Positions 11,878 to 25,399 of a DNA stretch of 64,000 nt are shown here, in pieces. This stretch comes from Ziziphus jujuba (lineage: Eukaryota > Streptophyta > Magnoliopsida > Rosales > Rhamnaceae). The DNA is taken from assembly GCF_031755915.1 (NCBI RefSeq), contig NC_083379.1, positions 13,749,501-13,813,500 of the forward strand. Direction: 5' to 3'. The notes beneath the pieces are model-generated. The model did not search any database and had not been told where the DNA came from. It worked only from the letters and a program-made list of their open reading frames with translations. Numbering within the stretch: position 1 is the stretch's first letter; the number at the start of each line of letters is the position of its first letter. The position numbers were made by a program, and so were the translations under genes.

Positions 11878-13660
11878 ATGAGGAGCATTTATGGGTTGTA
11901 TTTAATGGTGGTTCTTTGTTTTGGAATGTATTTGAGCACGTTGTGTCAAGATGATTCGGAAAACACTTCGGCTGTGTATATTGTCACTCTTAAAGAAGCT
12001 CATTCTGCTAATTATTATGGTGAGTTGAGAAGGGAAGGTCATGCTACCAGAAATGGTGCTTCTGGAAGGTTAAACATTCACAAACCAAGGTACTAGCTTG
12101 TCTTCTTCTTCTTCTTCTTCACTAAGGTACTAGCTTGTCTTCTTCTTCTTCTTCTTCACTTTTTGTTAAATTTCATTGTAAATTTTGGCTGAGTAAAAAT
12201 TCGAAAGCTCAAATTTAATATCTTTTGCTATTATTGTAATTATTTTTGGTTCTTTGTGAAATTACTTTCTGTTTCTATTTTCTTTTGTTGGGAAGTAGAT
12301 TTTATAATTTCCAAAATCGTGGTCAAATTTTCCTCCAAACTTCATAATTTCACAGTACGGTTTCTCAGTTACGGACAATTGGGTCTTATGATTTCTTTCA
12401 GCCCTCATTAACTAAAATTATTTAGTATGCACATGTCTTCAAGGTTTCAATTTCTGTTATTTATTATTATTTTCTTTTTGTTGCAAGGGTTTAATGTTTT
12501 TGATCTTACTCCTTACTGGATGTGAAATCCTCATAAATTTATTTTTCTTTTTCCTTTTCTTTTCTTATTTATTTATGTTATTTTTTTGTAAATTAATTGA
12601 TCTGCCATGTCCCATTACTATTTCATAAAGAAAACTTCAGGTAGTGGAGGTTTTGCAATGTTTTATAGTTGTTTTTATTAATTAATATGTTGGAAATCCA
12701 TCTACCACACATAATTATGTTTTTTACTAGAATTTCATTTACTTTACCTCATTGTTCTCTTTTCTTTCACTATTTAACTTTGACTTCTTCTTGGAGTTTT
12801 GACTTCTTCTTGGACTTTGTTTTGGTTGGAGTATTAGCTTCACTGATTTTGAATGCCTTATCTTCAGAAACAGGAATATTACAAGAACAGATCGGAGGTA
12901 CAGTTCTTATATTTCTCGGGTTCATGATTCATTGCTAAAGAGGGCATTGAGAGGGGAGAATTATCTAAAGCTATACAGCTACCATTACTTGATTAATGGA
13001 TTTGCTGTGCTTGTTACCCCACAACAGGTAAAACATCAGTCATTTATAACTACTTATAATCTTTGTTATTTTCTATATATTGGTTAATGTAGACTTTCTA
13101 CATTTTGGTGGTTGATAACCTATTATTTGGATTTAAACTGTTTAATTTCAAACCATTAATGGAGTTATATTTCTGAATTTGAAGGCGGATAAGCTTACTA
13201 GGAGGAGAGAAGTGGCAAATATTGTTATGGATTACTCTGTTAGAACTGCAACTACCCATACTCCCCAGTTCTTGGGTTTACCACAAGGGGCTTGGGCACA
13301 AGAAGGTGGATATGAATTTGCAGGAGAGGGAATTGTAATTGGATTTATAGATACTGGCATTGATCCATCCCATCCAAGTTTTGCTGATGCTACGTCTGAT
13401 CATCAATATCCAGTTCCACATCATTTTTCAGGCATCTGTGAAGTTACTCCTGATTTCCCATCTGGTTCATGCAATAGGAAGCTTGTTGGGGCCCGCCATT
13501 TTGCAGCATCTGCTATAATCAGGGGAATTTTCAACTCATCACAGGACTATGCTTCACCATTTGATGGTGATGGCCATGGCACGTGAGTTATCTTGCTTTT
13601 CCTATTGTTCTGACTTTTGTGCCTCTACAAGCTATGTCTATTCCATGTTTTTAGCATCTT

Positions 13661-13702
<42 letters not shown>

Positions 13703-16700
13703 GCAGTTACATTTAATCCTGATTTTTACTTGGAAACTTCGGGTTGCTATCTTTTTTCCCCTTAGAGAGAAAAATAGAGGAAGCAATGTTTGAATACACT
13801 TTAGTCATATGTTGGGATTTTTCACCTCTTATAAATTTTGAAATGATACTGCTATAAGGAACTTGTAAGAGATCTATAGGGGCCTATCGAAATTCAAAAT
13901 AAAAAAGGAAGATTAGTGCAGCTAAGGAACTTTTATTGACATTCCTAATGCATTCTCTCTTTGTGTTGAAGAGGCTTTCCTATATTGACATTGTATAGGC
14001 CACATGTTTATTCTTTTCCGTTCACTTTGTATGCTTTTTTGTATGTTGAGGTTACTATTAATTGCATTGTCTTGTACTCATGGTGTTTCTAGATTATATA
14101 CAATTGGAAATAAAATAAATTATATTCTAATCTCATTGTTGAAGTAAAACAAGTTTATTTTCTAAAGATATAATTTTTTCAGTGTGATATGTAATTCGAT
14201 AAGTTCTTAAATTCTTCACATCAATTTGCATGTACTATGTGAGAAAGCTAAAAAATTCTTTAAATACCAATTGAAAAAAATAGCAGTCTTTGAGATACTT
14301 TGAGGGGGGAGAGAGAGAGAGAGAGAGAGAAGAAGAAAAGGTAGTATCATCTTTCATGTTGTTCTGTTCAACTCGAAAATGGTGAATGATGGGTCTAATT
14401 TTAACATACAGGCACACAGCTTCTGTTGCAGCAGGAAACCATGGGATTCCAGTGGTTGTTTCAGGTCATCACTTTGGAAATGCAAGTGGGATGGCTCCTC
14501 GTTCCCAGTAATTACTCTATGTCTGAAATTTTCTATTCAGTCCTTCCACTGCTCTTTCAACTCATCCTTGAAAAAACTAACCATGAAACAACTATTATTC
14601 TTGTTGGAAAACGATGAACAGGGTTAATTTTCTTACCTGTTACTGTTTTGAAGCATATATGGTACACATTTTAAAGCCAAAATAATTGAAATTTTGATGT
14701 CTTTACTTTTAGTGACAGCTAACATACACCTTCCCTCAATTTTATAGAAAATCATTTGCTTTTTCGTTTTTACATGCTAACTAACTACCAAATCTTTCCA
14801 GTATTGCTGTTTACAAGGCATTGTACAAGAGCTTTGGAGGCTTTGCTGCAGATGTTGTTGCTGCAATAGACCAGGTGAAGATAATTTGTTTGATATGTTT
14901 ATATGAAATATTTATATCACACGTGATGAATTTACAAGGGGGTCCAGGGCTATGACAGTGTCATTTGATTGTAATCCATGGAAATGTCAATGTTTCTGTC
15001 TTGTCCTTTTCTGGAACCTTAGCTGTTTTTTTAATTGATGCTAGGAAAGTTTAATAGATGACTATATTTATTAACTCCTGCATCATAGTTAATTTGGAAG
15101 TTCATTCATTCTCAGGCTGCTCAGGATGGGGTTGATGTAATAAGCTTATCAATTACTCCTAATCGACGTCCACCCGGAATTGCTACATTCTTTAATCCCA
15201 TTGACATGGCATTACTATCAGCTGTAAAGGCTGGTATTTTTGTTGTGCAAGCAGCAGGCAATACCGGACCATCTCCAAACAGCATGTCTTCCTTCAGTCC
15301 ATGGATTTTCACAGTTGGTGCTGCCTCTCATGATAGAAGCTATAGTAACTCTATGACGCTTGGGAACAATGTCACCATACCTGGAGTTGGGCTTGCACGT
15401 AAGTTTATCTTGTTATTTTGTGTCTGTTTTCTAGGTACCTTGTTGTACATGGGAGTCTGGCAAGCAAGTATTGATTCATTATACACAGCTTAATCTGGAT
15501 TGGAAAGTGAAGTTACAACACAATTTGAACTGAGTTATTATTTTGTGTTATGATGTCCATCATTAACTACCATTACCATATTACTTGATATTGTTGATGT
15601 TTCTACTTCTTTTCATACTTGTAGAAGAAAAAGATGAGGATAACTCATAGTTCTTCTTTATGCTCAGGGAGGGTGATTTGTAAAAATTGTGATATGGATT
15701 ACTTTAAGCTTCTCTGTGATCATCCAATCTGTTTATTTACATGAGAAAATGAAAACTATGTCCACAACATCCCTATATGTATTTAGGTGTTGGAGTTTTT
15801 GCTTTTGCTTGTTTTCTTATACAGGATGCCCTCTTTGGTTGTTCATACTTTTTATCTTTGTGCGTTAATTTGAGATCCTTAGGTATTTGTTGCACAGCCA
15901 CTTCTATAGTATTTGGCAGTTCATTCTAGGTTCATTTTACATGATTTATGGATATAGACTTCAGTAACCTTGTGATATAATTGAGTCCTGCTTCAACCTA
16001 TTATTTTGTTTTCTTCTTATTGAATCACATGCTTAGTCTGCTCCTACGATAAAAATTGTATGGTTATCTCTTGATATGTGCAATAGTGACTTTTATACCA
16101 TTATGAGTCTGGTCATTTCTATTGGAAAGTAGACTGATATGTATCCTCTTCACTTCAGCTGGTACAGGGAACGATACATTGTATACACTCGTTTCTGCCA
16201 TTCATGCATTGAACGATGAAGCTACTGTTGCAGATGATATGTATGTGGGTGAATGCCAAGACTCTAGTCACTTTAACCGTGATCTAGTCCAAGGGAATCT
16301 TTTAATCTGTAGCTATTCAATTCGATTTGTGCTTGGGCTCTCTACAATGAAACAAGCATTACAAACAGCTAAAAACCTAAGTGCTGCTGGTGTTGTATTC
16401 TACATGGATTCTTTTGTAATTGGTTTTCAGCTTAATCCTACTCCAATGAAAATGCCTGGCATTATTATTTCCTCCCCAGAAGACTCCAAGGTAATGGAAC
16501 TGTGGTCAAGTATATGTTCACGTATGGACATATTTTTATGGTCTTTTTGCCCGTTTATCACTTTGACTTTACTGTGTGTAAATGATATTTTTTTGGCAGA
16601 TTTTACTTAAATACTACAACTCCTCTCTGGAGAGAGATGGTCCTTCAAACAAAATTGTCAAGTTTAAGGCTCGTGCAAGCATTTGTGGTGGATTAAAGGC

Positions 16701-17838
16701 AAACTATAGCAATTCTGCTCCAAAAATTATGTATTACTCTGCTAGAGGACCAGATCCTGAAGATACTTCTCTTGATGATGCGGATATATTGAAACCTAAC
16801 TTGGTAGCTCCTGGAAATCTTGTATGGGCTGCTTGGAGTTCTGCTGGAGCTGACTCAGTTGAATTCCTTGGTACAAGATTACAAACATAAATAACAATAC
16901 ATTTTTAACTCAGTACAGATCACAAAGATTTCTTACTTATGGTGTTCTGCACTACATTAGATATATGCACTGTGCAAATATGTATTGATCTGTATACACT
17001 TTTAGGTGAGAACTTTGCAATAATGTCCGGGACAAGCATGGCTGCTCCTCATGTTGCTGGGCTTGCTGCACTTATCAAGCAGAAATTCCCAAGTTTTGGC
17101 CCTTCTGCAATTGGATCTGCACTTTCCACAACAGCTTCTCCATATGACAAGAATGGTGGGCCAATAATGGCTCAGCGTGCTTATGCGAATCCAGATCTAA
17201 ACCAGTCTCCTGCAACACCTTTTGACATGGGCAGTGGTTTTGTGAATGCAACAGCAGCACTGAATCCAGGATTGATTTTTGATTCCGGTATGTCTCACCA
17301 GCTTACATACATCATACATTGTGTGTTTAAATATTTGGCATACCCTAATTGCTTCTTGTTATTTTACTAATATTATCTGAGGTTTGACATCTTAGTCTTT
17401 GCCTGATATGCAAGTGTTGTTTGTGTAGGTTATGATGAGTATATGTCATTTCTTTGTGGCATTAATGGATCAGCACCTGTGGTCTTGAATTACACCGGTC
17501 AAAACTGTTGGGCTTATAATTCTACCATCAGTGGTACTGATTTGAACTTGCCGTCAATCACTATAGTGAAACTTAATCAGTCTAGAACAGTCCAGAGGTT
17601 AGTGCGTAATGTTGCTGACAACGAAACTTACAGTGTGGGTTGGAGTGCTCCGTATGGAGTTTCTGTAAAGGTTTCTCCAACTCACTTTCAGATTGGCTGG
17701 GGGCAGACACAAGTATTGTCTATATTCTTGAATGCGACGATGAACAGCTCGGTTGCTAGCTTTGGAAGGATTGGACTTTTTGGAAATAAAGGTCATGTTG
17801 TCAACTTTCCTTTGTCAGTCATTGTTAAAAACTTATAG
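11878..17838 (+). CDS. subtilisin-like serine protease, SBT2 family (SBT2.1-2.3 type)
   Basis: Ten exons: 11878-12089, 12868-13027, 13185-13582, 14412-14507, 14802-14874, 15116-15398, 16159-16490, 16600-16870, 17006-17287, 17429-17838; 838 residues, all joins in frame. An N-terminal hydrophobic signal peptide (about residues 1-23) is followed by an I9 inhibitor prodomain (YIVTLKEA...YHYLINGFAV). The S8 catalytic domain has Asp180 (FIDTG), His255 (DGHGTHTA), oxyanion Asn362 (AAGNTGPSP) and Ser619 (GTSMAAPH). A protease-associated insert lies between Asn and Ser, and a C-terminal Fn3-like region closes the protein. All catalytic residues are present, so it should be an active secreted or apoplastic protease. 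The wording around Asp and Asn (FIDTGIDPSHPSF, NRRPPGIATFFNP) fits SBT2.1-2.3 better than SBT2.5/2.6. Exon 1 ends inside a duplicated splice donor. Confidence 0.96.
12087..12160 (+). repeat. perfect 37-bp tandem duplication spanning subtilase exon-1 donor
   Basis: 12087-12123 and 12124-12160 are identical. Each unit starts AAG|GTACTAGCTTG, followed by (TCT)n and CACT, so the 5' splice site of intron 1 exists twice. Only the first donor keeps frame: reading past it meets TAG at once, in AGG TAC TAG. Confidence 0.97.
13662..13701 (+). repeat. (TTG)13 microsatellite in subtilase intron 3
   Basis: About 13 TTG/GTT units, 80 bp downstream of the exon-3 donor. Confidence 0.95.
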
Positions 17839-18423
17839 AATACAACTAACATCTGAGATTTGAAGTTGAGCTGTGTTTTGTTTTTGGGTTAACTATAGTT
17901 GTTGGCTCTCAAGTTTATAGAAATCCAAGTGGATCCTCTAATTTAAAAAGTTTCAGTTGAGGCCTTATAACTACGAGTAGAGTTCAATCGAGGACTATCA
18001 ATCGCAGAGATTATTGAAAGTGACTGAAAAACATATGCAATTGTCAGAAACATAGAAATATTCATTGACAATTGCATTTGGAAAATTTAGTATGTGAGAT
18101 TTATTTTACTAACTTTGTTAATGTTCATGTCCATTGACTTGAATTCAAACTGAATTTATAATACAAGGCCTTAACTGGAATTTTTTTTGAATCAAAGCGT
18201 TTAAACTGAGGATTGTTGTAAACTTGTGTGCCAACAAATGTTGTTAAACCTAGTTTATGTTTTTTTCTTTTATCACTTTTGTTGATGGTTTTCAAATGTT
18301 TCCTTGTTGAGTTATGTTAACCAATTTTTTCATTCATTACATTGTAAATGTTTTATGATGTAAATTATGAAGTACCTCTTTGTAATGTATAAAGTTATAA
18401 ATAATTTTGAATAATGTTGTGCC

Positions 18424-18424
<1 letters not shown>

Positions 18425-18498
<74 letters not shown>
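18425..18498 (+). repeat. (TC)37 microsatellite
   Basis: An uninterrupted 74-bp TC run about 590 bp after the subtilase stop. It is the longest simple repeat in the window. Confidence 0.98.
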
Positions 18499-18501
<3 letters not shown>

Positions 18502-19029
18502 TCATGTGTTTTTTGAGAAGTAGAACTGAAATGGAACAAAAAAGGAAGCAGCGTTTTATTTGTCTTTTTGATTGGTAGATTTCTACTCACTAAATTAATT
18601 TTAATTGATCCATGCAAGCATGAACTTGCATTATTTGATCCATCCTAAATATAGTGACCAAAGTAGTATTCTTGCATAAATGATAATTGATGTTCCAGCT
18701 GCTTTTCCATGCTTAAAGGGATTACAAAACTAAAATGACTGGATTTTCATCGAATAAAAGTCGGTATTCTTCTTTAAGTAAAATCATGTTGCTCAAATAA
18801 ATATAAAGCTTTGCATTATGTATAAAATGGAATTTACTACTTATAAAATGTAACTAAAGAGTTTGCATTATTTGTTGACTGTAAATTTAATAATTAAATC
18901 AATATTGTGCAATAAAACTAAGGAATTATCATTGAGAGCTTCCATTAAAAAAGTTGTACTCAGAAAAATATAGCAAGTATGCATTTTTGCCCATAGCAAT
19001 GGAGATAGAATCCAAGCAAACAAGGCTAG

Positions 19030-19122
19030 AATTTTTTAGAAAAGAAGGGCCAACAATTGGGAATGAGAGGCAGACTAATTTTTTCAGAAAAGAAGGGCCA
19101 ACAATTGGAAATGAGAGGACCA
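19030..19122 (+). repeat. two-copy tandem repeat of about 47 bp
   Basis: Two adjacent units of AATTTTTT(C)AGAAAAG followed by AAGGGCCAACAATTGG(G/A) and AATGAGAGG. They differ by one inserted base and a few substitutions. No coding role is evident. Confidence 0.85.
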
Positions 19123-19166
19123 CATGCAACTTATACATGACTAAGAGCAATAAAACGTTAATTAAT

Positions 19167-19424
19167 CAAATATTTAACAATTATTTTATAAGATTTATAT
19201 CTTTTATTTGATTTTACAAATTTTTTAAATTGTTTAATTTATGTTGTACATAATTGTTAATGGTTACACTAATAATGTAGTTTTAACCATTACATACAAA
19301 AAATATATCATTTATAATCGAACACTCAACAATTATTTTATAAGATTCATATGTTTTATTTATATTTTTTAAATTTATAAATTATTTTTAAATACATTAT
19401 ACATAATTATAACGGTTACATGAT
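19167..19424 (+). repeat. diverged direct repeat of about 100 bp
   Basis: 19167-19270 and 19320-19424 share CAACAATTATTTTATAAGATT-type starts and AACGGTTACA/AATGGTTACA ends, about 75-80% alike by eye. They are separated by 50 bp that themselves contain a third AACCATTACA. It could be an internally repeated MITE, but I found no terminal inverted repeat. Confidence 0.6.
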
Positions 19425-19793
19425 GAATCGTGTAACCTTCACATGCAAGCAGTTGTTTTAACCACCCCCCCCCCCCCCCAAAAAAAAAGTTTGAAACCCT
19501 AGAAAACACAAAACAACCATTTCAAAATCTGAAAGGACAAAATGGAAGAAGAAAAGGATATTTTGGTAAATTAATATAGAGTTCATTTCCCTTCGTATAC
19601 GAGACAACAAACCCAGCCCAAACCCAACCCAAGAGACCCAATTATAAAAAAGCCCATTCCATCACCATTAAAGCTGAAAGAAAAAGAGAAAAGAAAGAGT
19701 AAAAATTTGGGAGAGCTGGATTGAGCTCCAAGCCATCGTCTTTCACAGTTTAGTCTTTGTCTTCAAAATCTCCAGTCGAAAAAACTTGTAACG

Positions 19794-22700
19794 ATGTCGG
19801 TACGTACTGCATTTTTCGAGCGATAAATTCATGTATACATAGTATATAGTATTTGATTTTGCTGTAATTTGTTTCTTTTGGGGTTAATTTTTTTTTCTTA
19901 TTTTTTTATTTTTTGGCAGATCTTTGAGTATAATGGAAGTGCCCTAATTGCTATGGTGGGGAAGAACTGCTTCGCCATTGCCAGCGATCGGAGGCTTGGA
20001 GTTCAGCTCCAGACAGTGGCCACCGACTTTCAGAGGATTTACAAAATCCACGATAAGCTTTTGATCGGCCTTTCTGGTCTCGCCACTGATGCTCAGACTT
20101 TGTACGAATTTTTTTTTTTTTTTTCCCCTGAATTGATTGAAATTTTTAATTGTTGTGGGAAATAATTGGGTTTGGATTTTGGTTTTGTTTGGGTTCAGGT
20201 ATCAAAGACTGGTGTTTAGGCACAAGCTGTATCAGCTTCGAGAAGAGAGGGATATGAGGCCCGAGACTTTTGCAAGCCTTGTCTCAGCTATTCTTTACGA
20301 GAAGAGGTTTTCCAGATTAATTTTTTGTACTAAAATTAATTTCTTTTTAGGAATGTTTTGATGAAAAAAATGTGAGCCTTGATTGAAAAATTGTTCGTTT
20401 TTGATGGTTTAGGTTCGGGCCGTACTTCTGTCAGCCTGTAATTGCTGGATTGAGTGATGAGGACAAGCCATTCATTTGTACAATGGATTCAATTGGAGCA
20501 AAGTAAGTTGATCTTATTAACTTCTTTTTTTATTTTATTTTATTTTTTATTATTGTCATAAGCGAAATATAGTAAATTTTGTTCTTCTATTCTCCTCAAA
20601 CACTTGTTGTCTGCCATAGCCAGGTAATATCAGTTTGTTACATATTAGATATAGTGCCCAACTGTGAATGGAGCTTTCTGTGGAATATGATGAAAATATT
20701 CTCACTTTCAGTCTTTTTATAGCTAAGCCTATTTGGTTTCTGTATTGATATGATCTATTTGATCTGTGTATGCACACAGGGAATTGGCGAAAGATTTTGT
20801 GGTAGCTGGCACTGCATCAGAGTCTCTTTACGGTGCTTGTGAGGCAATGTTCAAGCCTGATATGGTTTGTCATTCGACTTTAATTACTTTTGTTATAGGC
20901 ATTCCAAATTTATTACTTAATTGGTTTTATGTGTATTGTTTGACATTTTCTAGTTTCTGAAATCTTAGCTATGCTAGTGCAACTATATAATGAACTTTGA
21001 AGACTGTGCTTTACTACGTTAACAATTAAAAACTCATACTTGATCTTGAAATTTTAGATATTAGAGAAGTGCATATTTGTTATAAATGACACATTTAAGT
21101 TTGTTTGGCCATATATAGCCTTGCATATGAGGTTGGTATCCTTAGTTGGTAATGGTTTGTGGATTGTATTTTATAAGAATACAATATATAAACTTTTTAA
21201 CACCATGTCATGCAAATATATGGTTATAGGTAGAATAATAAAACGTTTAATCTGTAATATTACCCTCTCTTGTTCAAATATAAGAGAATTAAGAGTGACC
21301 TCCTTTCAAATGATAAAGTAATTTGTATCTGAACAACATAAAAACAGTATTCTTTCCCGCTTGTTACACCTATGGTTTGCTTCCACTGCTCAAACCTCAC
21401 ACCGACCCACCTGACTTCCAAATCCACTTCTTAAACTATAGCCATTACAACCCCATTACTGCTTGCCTAGCATTCTACCTACATATAAGATTGGTCATCT
21501 AATCAAGTAGAACATCAATAATATAAATAATCTTTGAGTATGTCAAGCAACCATCGAAGCCAGTAACTGAAGTTCATCTACAAAGTTCACTGTTTCCATA
21601 GGTGGAAGTCTCTTTTCCATGGGTGGAAGTCAAGAGTTTGCAGCTCCCAACCCCAAGATTTTAAAATAAAAATAAAGAATAGAATCTGCAATCATATTCC
21701 AAACAAAATTTATATGGATTTATTGTTAACAAAAATTGAATTGATTCAATTTCTACCAACAATGTTGTTTTGCCCTCTTTCTGTTTACCTATATCTGTTG
21801 GTGAAGATTGGAACATATAAGTTTTAATTTTGTGATTTTTCCCTTAAAATTAGGCTCACAAATCACAGGTATCAAGTTTATTTATAAACTTTTGATTATA
21901 TTTAAATCTTAAATGTTAACCATTTAGATAAATTAGCATTTTAGCTTAGCAATTTTATGGAATTTGTTTAAAGGAAATCTGATTGATTGCCAAGTAATCC
22001 ATTGGCTGGCTAATTTTAAAATAGATTGTAAAGTTTTTCGCTTACTTCCAAAAAAGGATTTTTTGAGGGTTGATGGAGAGAGAGAGAGCATGCAGAGTAG
22101 AAAATTCAACTTGTTTTGTTTCTTTCCTAGCTGTGCCCTTGTTATTGTCATGGCTAGCTTAAGTTTTAGGAGGTAATACGGTGCTTGGGGTGGTAAACTT
22201 GTGTCATCCCTTTCTTGTCCCCTACGTTCAGGAGTGGATGGGTGGAAGGCGTTTTTTTTTTTTTTTTTTAAAATTATTATCACAGTTTGAGTGTTACATA
22301 AACAAAGCTAAAGAGAAACAAAGTGAGCTAAAATTGTCATGCAAATTTTGGGGCTTAATTTGTTTTTGAAGTTACCACTTGCTATTTGGTTAAAAATCAT
22401 TGTGCTGGTAATGCTGTTACAGAAAATCTTTTGTTCATTATCATACTACTAGGAAAAATTGCATCAACTTTTATTCTCTAATTGTCATGCAGGAACCAGA
22501 AGAATTATTTGAGACTGTTTCCCAAGCACTGCTATCATCAGTTGATCGAGATTGTTTGAGTGGATGGGGAGGCCATGTCTATGTTGTGTAAGCTCTTAAA
22601 AACTTCATTCGTCATTGTTGCTAATTAATATGTTTATTCTACGAGCATTATATGTAAAAATAAATGGAAAGCCTGAAACTTTTTTGGTTTTCATACTGCT

Positions 22701-23764
22701 TAGTTCACCAGTAAGTATTTTTTTCCCTATTGATTGCTGAAAAGACTGACAGCGAGCAAGGAAAAAAAAAAAAAAAAAAAAGAAGAAAGAAGAATATATA
22801 TATATATATATATATAATGGGAAACAAACAGAAAGCAAAAGAATCTTTTTAAATTGTTAGTTTTCTTTTTCCATTTCTATATTAGCTTAATCGGCAGCTA
22901 GTTTTCTTTTGTCCCCTGCTGGCAATGGTATTTGATTTGGCCTATCCCAGCAAAAACCTTGAAGAGGAAATAGAAAAAGGGCAATATAGTTGATATAACT
23001 TCAAAGCTTTAATATAGAAATTGATTCATGTATTATATGTCGCTGGATTGTTTAGCACAAGTCTTGAAGCTGCTTTATATTCCTTGAAAAGTAGTAGATG
23101 CTTGAAATATGGTTCTCCAAGCATAATTTAAAAATTGGAGGAAGAGAAATAACAAGCTGGGTGGTGGCTGATGTGTTGCCTCATGCTTCTTTCAGCTGCT
23201 GCAAAGCTGCGTAAAAAATAAATGAATTGAAATTTAATAATAGCTAGTTCTATATTGAAATGTTTACAATTCCCAAATTTCCATGAAGTTATTTTAATTT
23301 CTTGGCAAGGAAAAGGATTAAGGAAATTCTTGATCTGTGACATCTATCCTGACATAAAACTCTCCTTGAGGATTTGGGAAGCAGCTTTGTCTGGACAAAC
23401 CAATTTTCTATTTCCTTATGTTCATGATGTGTGTGTTTTTATTTACATTTTTTTTATTATATATATATATATATATATACACACACCACGACCGTCTTCC
23501 TTTTCTTCTATCTTCGTTGTTATTTTTCATCACAACAATGAGTTCATGTCAATAGCTTTGTTTCTGGGTATTGATGCATTTTTTTTCCTATATGGATGTA
23601 ATTAGCAGTGTGCTCACTATTTTTGCATGCAAAAATTTTGAGGTTGAATTCCCCTATCCCAAGATCCAAGAAAAAAAGTTGCATGATACTTATCTGTTTG
23701 TTCATTTCGCTGCAGAACACCCACTGAAGTGAAAGAGAGGATCTTGAAAGGAAGAATGGATTGA
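19794..23764 (+). CDS. PBC1: 20S proteasome subunit beta type-3
   Basis: Seven exons: 19794-19799 (only ATG TCG), 19920-20101, 20199-20306, 20413-20502, 20780-20864, 22493-22587, 23716-23764. They give 204 residues, the length I recall for plant beta-3 subunits. It opens [19 protein letters not shown] and ends ILKGRMD. Motifs [21 protein letters not shown] and GGHVYVV place it in the beta-3 family. Beta-3 is a structural ring subunit: there is no N-terminal propeptide ending in a catalytic Thr1, consistent with a non-catalytic role. It acts in the 26S proteasome of nucleus and cytosol. The two-codon first exon is unusual but forced by the frame. Intron 5 (20865-22492) is 1.6 kb and intron 6 is 1.1 kb. 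Confidence 0.97.
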
Positions 23765-25399
23765 TACTTTGCTGCCGTGACCCCAGTGCCCTTGATTACG
23801 TGATGGTGAAATTTTAATGTATTGTACCGATAAATTCTTAAAGATTGTTTAGCCATAATTTATTTATTTTTATTTTTTTTTTTGGTTAAGGAAAATTTAT
23901 TGGAATTAAGACATGCTTTTGAGTTTGCAAATCAGTATGCTGTTATATCCTTCTTCCTTGAAAGCATACGTGTTCCTGAATTGATTGGCTGCAGTTTAGC
24001 GTTTGTTTCATGTATGTTGCATTTTTAGCTGGACTGCCGGCATTGCCCGGCCACTGATTTGAGTTTTGACACCTCGAGAAATGGAGAAAACCTCTATGTG
24101 GTGGTGACACCCAATCGATGAAACCAGGGTTTGCTTTGTGACCTGGCCGGTCTATCAAAGCAAATCTATGCTAACGTTGAAAAAGAAAAGAAAACCATTT
24201 TTGTTACATGAAATAATGTAACAAACATAGATGGTTTGTTACATGCATTCTTTGTATTAAGGATAAGGTGTTCTTTGCATCTGAACTTTATATCAAAGAA
24301 ATGTTAAAAATCTTTAAACTAAGTATCTACCATATCAACCTTTTCAATTTGCCTTTAACATATACCAGCCGTACGATTAGCATTTAATATAAAAGGATCA
24401 GACCAATATTATAAGAGATCGTGCTTATTCAATCTCAATTTTGGATCAATTATGGTTTTGTATATGCATATATGTATTAATTTTTACAATTAATTACCTT
24501 TTTGGGAAAAAGAAATTTCTTCAATTCCTCTCTTCCGTTTTTTTTTTTTTTTTTTAAAATCTTTTGTCTTAGTTCCTCTTTGATTTATTCATCTAAATTA
24601 TATTTTCCCTTGTCGGATCTCAATTTATATGTATCTAATTTTTAATTACTACATCCACTTTTCTCTCTCTCTTTTGTTTTTTTGTTTTTTTATTTTTGGG
24701 TATATTCATGCTTTGTTTAAATACTTTGATTAAATAAATAATAATAATAATATTTAATCTATCATCAAGTTCAATTATTAGTAATAATTTCATTTTATTC
24801 CTATTAATTGCATACGACACTTTGACAAATCTATCCAAGTGATGATAAATATTAATATTTTTTTATTAAATAAATAATAGTATTTATCTATCAATTAAGG
24901 TCAATCATTAGTAAAAATTTCATTTTATTCCTATTAATAGCATACGGCTCTGAGAAAAATTATACATTTTGATATTTAAAATTTGAAATAGGACAGTGTG
25001 ATTGGCAAATAATTGATGATACTATAATAAAATAAAGAGAAATTTGAGATTAGATTTTTCTCTTGTGGAAATATTTGAAAAAAAGAAAAACTTTTTTTTT
25101 AAGAAGAAAAAGAAAAAAGAAATGAAAACTAATAAGTTGGTTTGAAAATTGACCGACCCACCTCCGTGTTTGTCTCGGAGGCATCAAATCCATACGCAAA
25201 GTCAAAATAAATCAATAAATCAATAAAAGGAAACAAATCGGAATGTGTTGAGAAATCGGTCTGAAATTTCCGTTTGAAACAGCAGCATCCATGCACATCC
25301 ATTTTTTGCCACTCTTTCTGGTAATTTTTTTTATAAATATATTATTTTTAATTTTATTCTATTTATTTTAACAACCCTCTTTCATCGATGTTTGATGCT
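23765..25399. other. spacer between PBC1 and LSD1
   Basis: PBC1 3' UTR then very AT-rich DNA with several T/A homopolymers. It includes a direct repeat at 24729-24951. No gene seen. Confidence 0.6.
24729..24951 (+). repeat. diverged direct repeat, about 90 bp x 2
   Basis: 24729-24821 and 24865-24951 share ATTAAATAAATAATA at the start and TTTCATTTTATTCCTATTAA then GCATACG at the end. The 43-bp gap is AT-rich. It looks like an old local duplication. Confidence 0.8.

Larger units (their letters stand above)
17839..19793. other. spacer between subtilase and PBC1
   Basis: Holds the subtilase 3' UTR (first few hundred bases), the TC run at 18425-18498, a two-copy tandem repeat near 19030, a diverged direct repeat at 19167-19424 and a C15-A9 homopolymer junction near 19465-19490. 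The PBC1 5' leader is about 19690-19793. No further gene seen. Confidence 0.6.

Noticed and set aside
23943..24158. 71-codon minus-strand frame after PBC1
   Set aside because: Falls in the PBC1 3' region, no recognised family and no supporting splice sites or promoter.
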